17,865 nucleotides of DNA from RYN-433 sp036558265 (GTDB lineage Bacteria; Planctomycetota; Phycisphaerae; Tepidisphaerales; Tepidisphaeraceae): the NCBI GenBank assembly GCA_036558265.1, contig DATBFY010000712.1, forward strand, positions 1 to 17,865. Reading direction: 5' to 3'. This document shows positions 14,269 to 17,865 of the stretch, in pieces. The position numbers were made by a program, and so were the translations under genes. Each line of letters begins with the position of its first letter. Position 1 is the stretch's first letter. Below the pieces are notes generated by a model that saw only the letters and a program-made list of their open reading frames with translations, was not told the DNA's origin and searched no databases.

Positions 14269-17121
14269 ATGTCAAAGAACTTCATCGAGGGGCTCGAGAG
14301 CCGTCGTCTGCTGTCCACCGTCCTCGCGAACGGCATCGTCACCGTCACGGGTGGCAGCGGTGTGGACAACATTCAGCTCAGCGTGAGCGGCTCGAACCTG
14401 GTGGTGAAGGAGAACAGCGCCACTAAGACGTTCGCGCTCTCCTCGGTCAAGCAGATCAGCATTACCGGCAATGGCGGGAACGACGTGATCGCGATGGCCG
14501 CCAACCTGGCCATCCGCGCGGTGATCGATGGCGGGCTGGGCGACGACCGGATCACCGGCGGCAGCGCGTCCGACACTCTTCTGGGCGGCGATGGCAACGA
14601 CTCGCTCGACGGCGGCTCTGGTGACGGCAACGACAGCCTCTACGGCGGCGCGGGGAACGATACCCTTCTGGGCCGCAGCGGCAACGATCGGCTCGACGGT
14701 GGGATCGGCAACGATTCGCTCAACGCCGGCATCGGCAACGATACGATCCTGGGCGGTGACGGCGCCGACACCGTCATCGGCGACGAGGGCCGCGACACGA
14801 TCGACGGCGGCACGGGCAACGACAACATCAACGCCGGCAAGGGCGACGACACGATCGACGGGGGGCTCGGCACCGACACGATCGTCGCCGGCGACGGCAT
14901 CGACACCGTCACCTACGCCTCTCACACCACCAAGGTGGACATCTCGCTCGACGGGGTCAAGAACGACGGCTCGGCCGGTGAGAACGAGAACCTGGGCAAC
15001 GACATCGAGAACCTGACCGGCGGCTCGGCCGGCGACGTGATCAACGGCAACGACAACAACAACGTCCTGAACGGCGGGGTGGGCAACTCGAACGACACGC
15101 TGGGCGGCAAGGGCGGCGACGACCTTCTGATCGGCGGCGACGGCAATGACTGGCTCGTCGGCCGCGACGGCAACGACACCCTGCAGGGCGGGTCGGGCAA
15201 CGACAGCCTGGACGGCGGCAACGGGGACGACGTGCTCGACGCCGGCATCGGCAACGACACGGTTCGCGGCGGTGACGGCGCCGACAACCTGATCGGCAAT
15301 GAGGGCACGGACCAACTCTTCGGCGACGCCGGCGACGATACGCTCGACGGCGGCAAGGGCAACGACACGCTCAACGGCGGCGACGACGACGACGAGCTGC
15401 TGGGCGGCGACGGCAACGACACGCTCAACGGCGACGCCGGTGACGACCTGCTCGACGGCGAAGAGGGCGCCGACCTGATGAGCGGCGGCGACGGCGAGGA
15501 CGTGGCCGACTACTCGCTGCGCACCAACGACGTCTTCCTCACGCTCGACGGGATCGCCGACGACGGCGAGGCCGGCGAGGGCGACAACATCGATGACAGC
15601 GTCGAAGACCTGACCGGCGGCGCCGGCAACGACATCCTCGTCGGCAGCGACCAGGGCAACTTCCTCACCGGCAATGACGGCAACGACCAGCTCGACGGCG
15701 GCGAGGGCGACGACTTCCTCGACGGCGGCCTGGGCGATGACGACCTGGCTGGCGGCGGCGGCACCGACTACGTCGATTACTCCCAGCGCACCGAGGACCT
15801 CACCCTGACGCTCGACGACACCGCCAACGACGGCGACCAGAGCACGGGCGAGGCCGACAATATCCACAGCGACGTCGAGATCGTGGCCGGCGGGCAGGGC
15901 AACGACCACATCATCGGCAACGAGCTCGACAACCAGCTCATCGGCAACGAGGGCAACGATACGATCGAGGGCGGGGCGGGCAACGACACGCTCTTCGGCG
16001 ACGCCGGGAATGACCTGCTCGAAGGCCAGGACGGCGACGACACCATGCAGGGGGCCGACGGCGACGACACGTTCTCCGGCGGCACCGGCGACGACACCGC
16101 CGACTACTCCGACCACGACCTGGACCCCTCGCAGATCACCGACGAGGCCTATCTCCAGGTGACGATCGACAGCCTGGCGGATGATGGCATCGACGGCGAG
16201 TTCGACAACGTCATGGTGGACGTCGAGAACGTCATCGGCACCAACGCCAACGACTACATCATCGGCTCGATCAACGACAACATCATTGACGGCCGCGGCG
16301 GCAACGACTCGATCGAGGGCCGTGGCGGCAACGACACGCTCTACGGCGGCGCCGGCAACGACACGATGGACGGCCAGGCCGGCGACGACGTGCTCTTCGG
16401 CAACGACGGCACGGACGCGCCGACCGACCCCTCGATCAGCGACGACGACGTGCTGATCGGCGGCGTCGGCAACGACCAGCTCGACGGCGAGGGCGGCACC
16501 AATTTCCTCACCGGCGGCGACGACGATGACATCCTGACCGGCGGCGACGGGGTCGATTCGCTCGACGGCGGCAACGGTGACGACCAGCTCGACGGCGGGG
16601 CGGGGGATGACCTCCTCCAGGGCGGCATCGGCGACGACAGCCTCGTGGGCGGCGACGGGTTCGACACGATCGAGGGCGGCGACGGCTCCGACACGCTCTT
16701 CGGCGGCAACGACGATGATTCGCTCGACGGCGGGGCGGGCAACGATGTGATGTCGGGCGACGACGGCAACGACACGCTCACCGGCGGCAGCGGCAGCGAC
16801 GTCATGGGTGGCGGCGAGGGCGACGACTTCTTCTTCAACGCCGACGGAGAGCCCGACAACCTTGACGGCGGCCCCGGCAACGACACCCGCCAGGAAGACG
16901 CCAACGACATCGCCTTCAACATCGAGAACGTCGTCCCGGCGAGCCAGGCCCCGGCGCTGATGACGACGCTGTCGGTCAACCCCAGCGACGGCAGCGTCAA
17001 CGGCGTGGTGGGCGGCGACGACGACCAGCAGGACACGCAGTCGCTCAACGCCAACGACATCGGCGGGCCGGACCTGATCACGCAGACGGACCAGCCGATC
17101 ACCGGTGTGATGACAGCGTGA
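14269..17121 (+). CDS. Large acidic RTX (hemolysin-type calcium-binding) repeat protein
   Basis: The 950-residue product consists almost entirely of nonapeptide GGxGxDxLx repeats (about residues 87-875), which fold as calcium-binding parallel beta-rolls. The start at 14269 (MSKNFIEGLESRRLLS) is chosen because a GGAGAGG site lies just upstream and because the LESRRLLS motif near the N-terminus recurs in exported planctomycete proteins and resembles the LEPR-XLL motif. There is no classical signal peptide. Residues 17-85 are a beta-rich lead-in. Within the repeats are four related non-RTX inserts, centred on Tyr216, Tyr415, Tyr504 and Tyr613, of the form DYSxRTxDxxLTLDGxAxDG followed by GExDNI and DVExLxGG. 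No protease, lipase or adhesin domain is visible, and no type I secretion gene adjoins. The last 75 residues (about 876-950) lack repeats and are Asp/Asn/Thr-rich. The likely role is structural, at the cell surface or outside. High Asp content makes it strongly acidic. Confidence 0.9.
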   Translation: MSKNFIEGLESRRLLSTVLANGIVTVTGGSGVDNIQLSVSGSNLVVKENSATKTFALSSVKQISITGNGGNDVIAMAANLAIRAVIDGGLGDDRITGGSASDTLLGGDGNDSLDGGSGDGNDSLYGGAGNDTLLGRSGNDRLDGGIGNDSLNAGIGNDTILGGDGADTVIGDEGRDTIDGGTGNDNINAGKGDDTIDGGLGTDTIVAGDGIDTVTYASHTTKVDISLDGVKNDGSAGENENLGNDIENLTGGSAGDVINGNDNNNVLNGGVGNSNDTLGGKGGDDLLIGGDGNDWLVGRDGNDTLQGGSGNDSLDGGNGDDVLDAGIGNDTVRGGDGADNLIGNEGTDQLFGDAGDDTLDGGKGNDTLNGGDDDDELLGGDGNDTLNGDAGDDLLDGEEGADLMSGGDGEDVADYSLRTNDVFLTLDGIADDGEAGEGDNIDDSVEDLTGGAGNDILVGSDQGNFLTGNDGNDQLDGGEGDDFLDGGLGDDDLAGGGGTDYVDYSQRTEDLTLTLDDTANDGDQSTGEADNIHSDVEIVAGGQGNDHIIGNELDNQLIGNEGNDTIEGGAGNDTLFGDAGNDLLEGQDGDDTMQGADGDDTFSGGTGDDTADYSDHDLDPSQITDEAYLQVTIDSLADDGIDGEFDNVMVDVENVIGTNANDYIIGSINDNIIDGRGGNDSIEGRGGNDTLYGGAGNDTMDGQAGDDVLFGNDGTDAPTDPSISDDDVLIGGVGNDQLDGEGGTNFLTGGDDDDILTGGDGVDSLDGGNGDDQLDGGAGDDLLQGGIGDDSLVGGDGFDTIEGGDGSDTLFGGNDDDSLDGGAGNDVMSGDDGNDTLTGGSGSDVMGGGEGDDFFFNADGEPDNLDGGPGNDTRQEDANDIAFNIENVVPASQAPALMTTLSVNPSDGSVNGVVGGDDDQQDTQSLNANDIGGPDLITQTDQPITGVMTA
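14527..16890 (+). repeat. DNA encoding tandem RTX nonapeptide units
   Basis: The stretch is built of units of about 27 bases with recurring text such as ggcggcgacggcaacgac and acgctcgacggcggc, diverged but in the same phase throughout, encoding GGDGND-TLDGG type repeats. The in-phase spacing and protein-level conservation show that it is a coding repeat under selection, not a satellite or CRISPR array. Repeats of this kind are prone to copy-number change by slippage or recombination and to assembly error. Confidence 0.85.
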
Positions 17122-17150
17122 AGCGGAAGGCTTCGAAGTTTAAGACTAGG

Positions 17151-17181
17151 ACACTGGCAAGCCGAGGTGGCTTGCCAGTGT
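17151..17181 (+). terminator. Hairpin after the RTX gene, probable terminator
   Basis: A perfect 13-base inverted repeat has arms acactggcaagcc (17151-17163) and ggcttgccagtgt (17169-17181) with a 5-base loop, starting 30 bases after the RTX stop codon. The flank on the plus strand is only tcattgtgg, so the T run is weak. The stem is strong and well placed, and probably ends the transcript or protects its 3' end. Confidence 0.6.
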
Positions 17182-17516
17182 TCATTGTGGACGAACATCA
17201 GCGAACGTTACGCCCACTGCTGCCAGCCGTGTTCCACCTGGCGGCCGTGGTTGCGCAGGGCCGCCGGGTCGGACACGGCGCGGACGCGCCCGTCGACCCC
17301 CGAACCGAGCCGCCGACGGGCGGCCTCGGCCGCGCGCGGTATGATCTGGACCCGAGCCGCCCTCGACCCACCGTCCCCGCCGCTCGTCGCGCTGATCGCG
17401 TGGCGAGCCTTTGGGTTGCCCATCCGGGAGTCGATCGGGTGGGTGCGGATGAACTCCCCAGGCCCGCCCACGGCAGCGGGAGTTTGAGGCGCCTCTGAAC
17501 GTTTAAGCGACCCAAT
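17182..17516. other. Intergenic stretch without a convincing gene
   Basis: This 335-base stretch lies between the RTX terminator hairpin and the next gene. Several frames on both strands are open because the DNA is very GC-rich, but none has a good start with a ribosome binding site or a recognisable domain. A perfect 10-base palindrome gaggcgcctc (17486-17495) lies 21 bases before the next start codon and could be an operator. Nothing else was identified. Confidence 0.4.
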
Positions 17517-17865
17517 ATGAAGATTACCCAAGTCCGAACCCGCGTGATCGAGTGGCGTGGCAAGACGACGCCGCTGCCGCCGCACTTTTGCACCAACCCG
17601 ATGGACGTGCTGGCGCTGCCGGAATCGTCGTCGTCGATGGCGACGTTCACGTTTCACGGCTGGCTGCTCGTCGAGATCTTCACCGACGACGGCCGGGTCG
17701 GCATCGGCAACGCGGCCCTGGCGCCGCGCGTGACCAAGCAGACGATCGACCTGTACCTCCGGCCGCTGCTGATCGGCGCCGATCCGTGGGACGTCGAGTT
17801 CCTCTGGCAGCACATGTACCGCAAGACGATGGCGTTCGGCCGCAAGGGGATCGCGATGGTCGCGA
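17517..17865 (+). CDS. Enolase-superfamily (mandelate racemase/muconate lactonizing type) protein, N-terminal part
   Basis: The frame runs off the window end after 116 codons. It begins MKITQVRTRVIEWRGK and continues LLVEIFTDDGRVGIGNAALA, then LYLRPLLIGADPWDVEFLWQ and MYRKTMAFGRKGIAMVA. This is the N-terminal capping domain of the mandelate racemase/muconate lactonizing enzyme group; the FLWQHMY...FGRKG stretch recalls L-rhamnonate dehydratase and related sugar-acid dehydratases. The catalytic barrel, with its metal ligands and bases, lies outside the window, so the substrate cannot be read. The ATG at 17517 is the first after an in-frame TGA at 17496, which fixes the start; the ribosome binding site is weak. 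If it is a sugar-acid dehydratase, it fits a carbohydrate-use theme with the glycoside hydrolase upstream, though the RTX terminator probably places it in a separate transcript. Confidence 0.75.
   Translation, partial: MKITQVRTRVIEWRGKTTPLPPHFCTNPMDVLALPESSSSMATFTFHGWLLVEIFTDDGRVGIGNAALAPRVTKQTIDLYLRPLLIGADPWDVEFLWQHMYRKTMAFGRKGIAMVA

Noticed and set aside
14272..16116. 614-codon minus-strand open frame opposite the RTX gene
   Set aside because: Its Val/Ala-rich repetitive text is the mirror of the RTX repeats, and the plus-strand reading is unmistakable.
14527..16890. Regular short repeats as a possible CRISPR array or minisatellite
   Set aside because: Units of about 27 bases are diverged, without distinct spacers, and strictly in coding phase as RTX nonapeptides.
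17118..17498. 126-codon plus-strand open frame after the RTX gene
   Set aside because: It begins inside the RTX stop region, runs through the terminator hairpin, and shows no motif or ribosome binding site.

Overview
The window is GC-rich and gene-dense, and looks like a chromosomal segment of a planctomycete, most likely of the class Phycisphaerae. This rests mainly on the N-terminal FIEGLESRRLLS motif of the large RTX protein, a style I associate with secreted planctomycete proteins, together with the mix of lipoproteins, a transglutaminase-like secreted protein, an AlgI/AlgJ-type acylation pair and a secreted glycoside hydrolase. No 16S rRNA or other firm taxonomic marker is present, so the assignment is an inference. 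No tRNA, rRNA, CRISPR array, transposase or phage gene was seen.

Layout. 1-620 (minus): the start of a lipoprotein cut by the window edge, then a complete 127-residue lipoprotein with its own intrinsic terminator. 767-4103 (plus): a CPA1/NhaP-type cation/proton antiporter followed by a secreted transglutaminase-like protein. 4107-7175 (minus): an MBOAT acyltransferase (AlgI-like) and, 6 bases downstream, a membrane-anchored SGNH-type AlgJ/AlgX-like protein. Together they look like a two-gene polysaccharide O-acylation module. 7416-8642 (plus): a radical SAM/SPASM enzyme closest to AhbC/NirJ of siroheme-derived heme and heme d1 synthesis, standing alone. 8661-11145 (minus): fusA (EF-G), with a strong intrinsic terminator and an unusual structured leader that includes a six-codon ORF. 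About 0.9 kb without a convincing gene follows, partly AT-rich. 11840-14041 (plus): a secreted GH50/agarase-like glycoside hydrolase with a C-terminal CBM9-like domain. 14269-17121 (plus): a 950-residue acidic RTX repeat protein. 17517-end (plus): the start of an enolase-superfamily enzyme resembling L-rhamnonate dehydratase.

How the genes fit together. The right half suggests carbohydrate use: a polysaccharide-cleaving enzyme, a calcium-binding extracellular protein and a sugar-acid dehydratase-like enzyme. The AlgI/AlgJ pair suggests modification of the cell's own exopolysaccharide. fusA and the radical SAM gene appear unrelated to these themes. The features most worth a second look are the architecture of the RTX protein, the structured fusA leader with its mini-ORF, the lone AhbC/NirJ-like enzyme, and the agarase-like/CBM9 fusion. 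I did not find a clear multi-gene system of unknown type.
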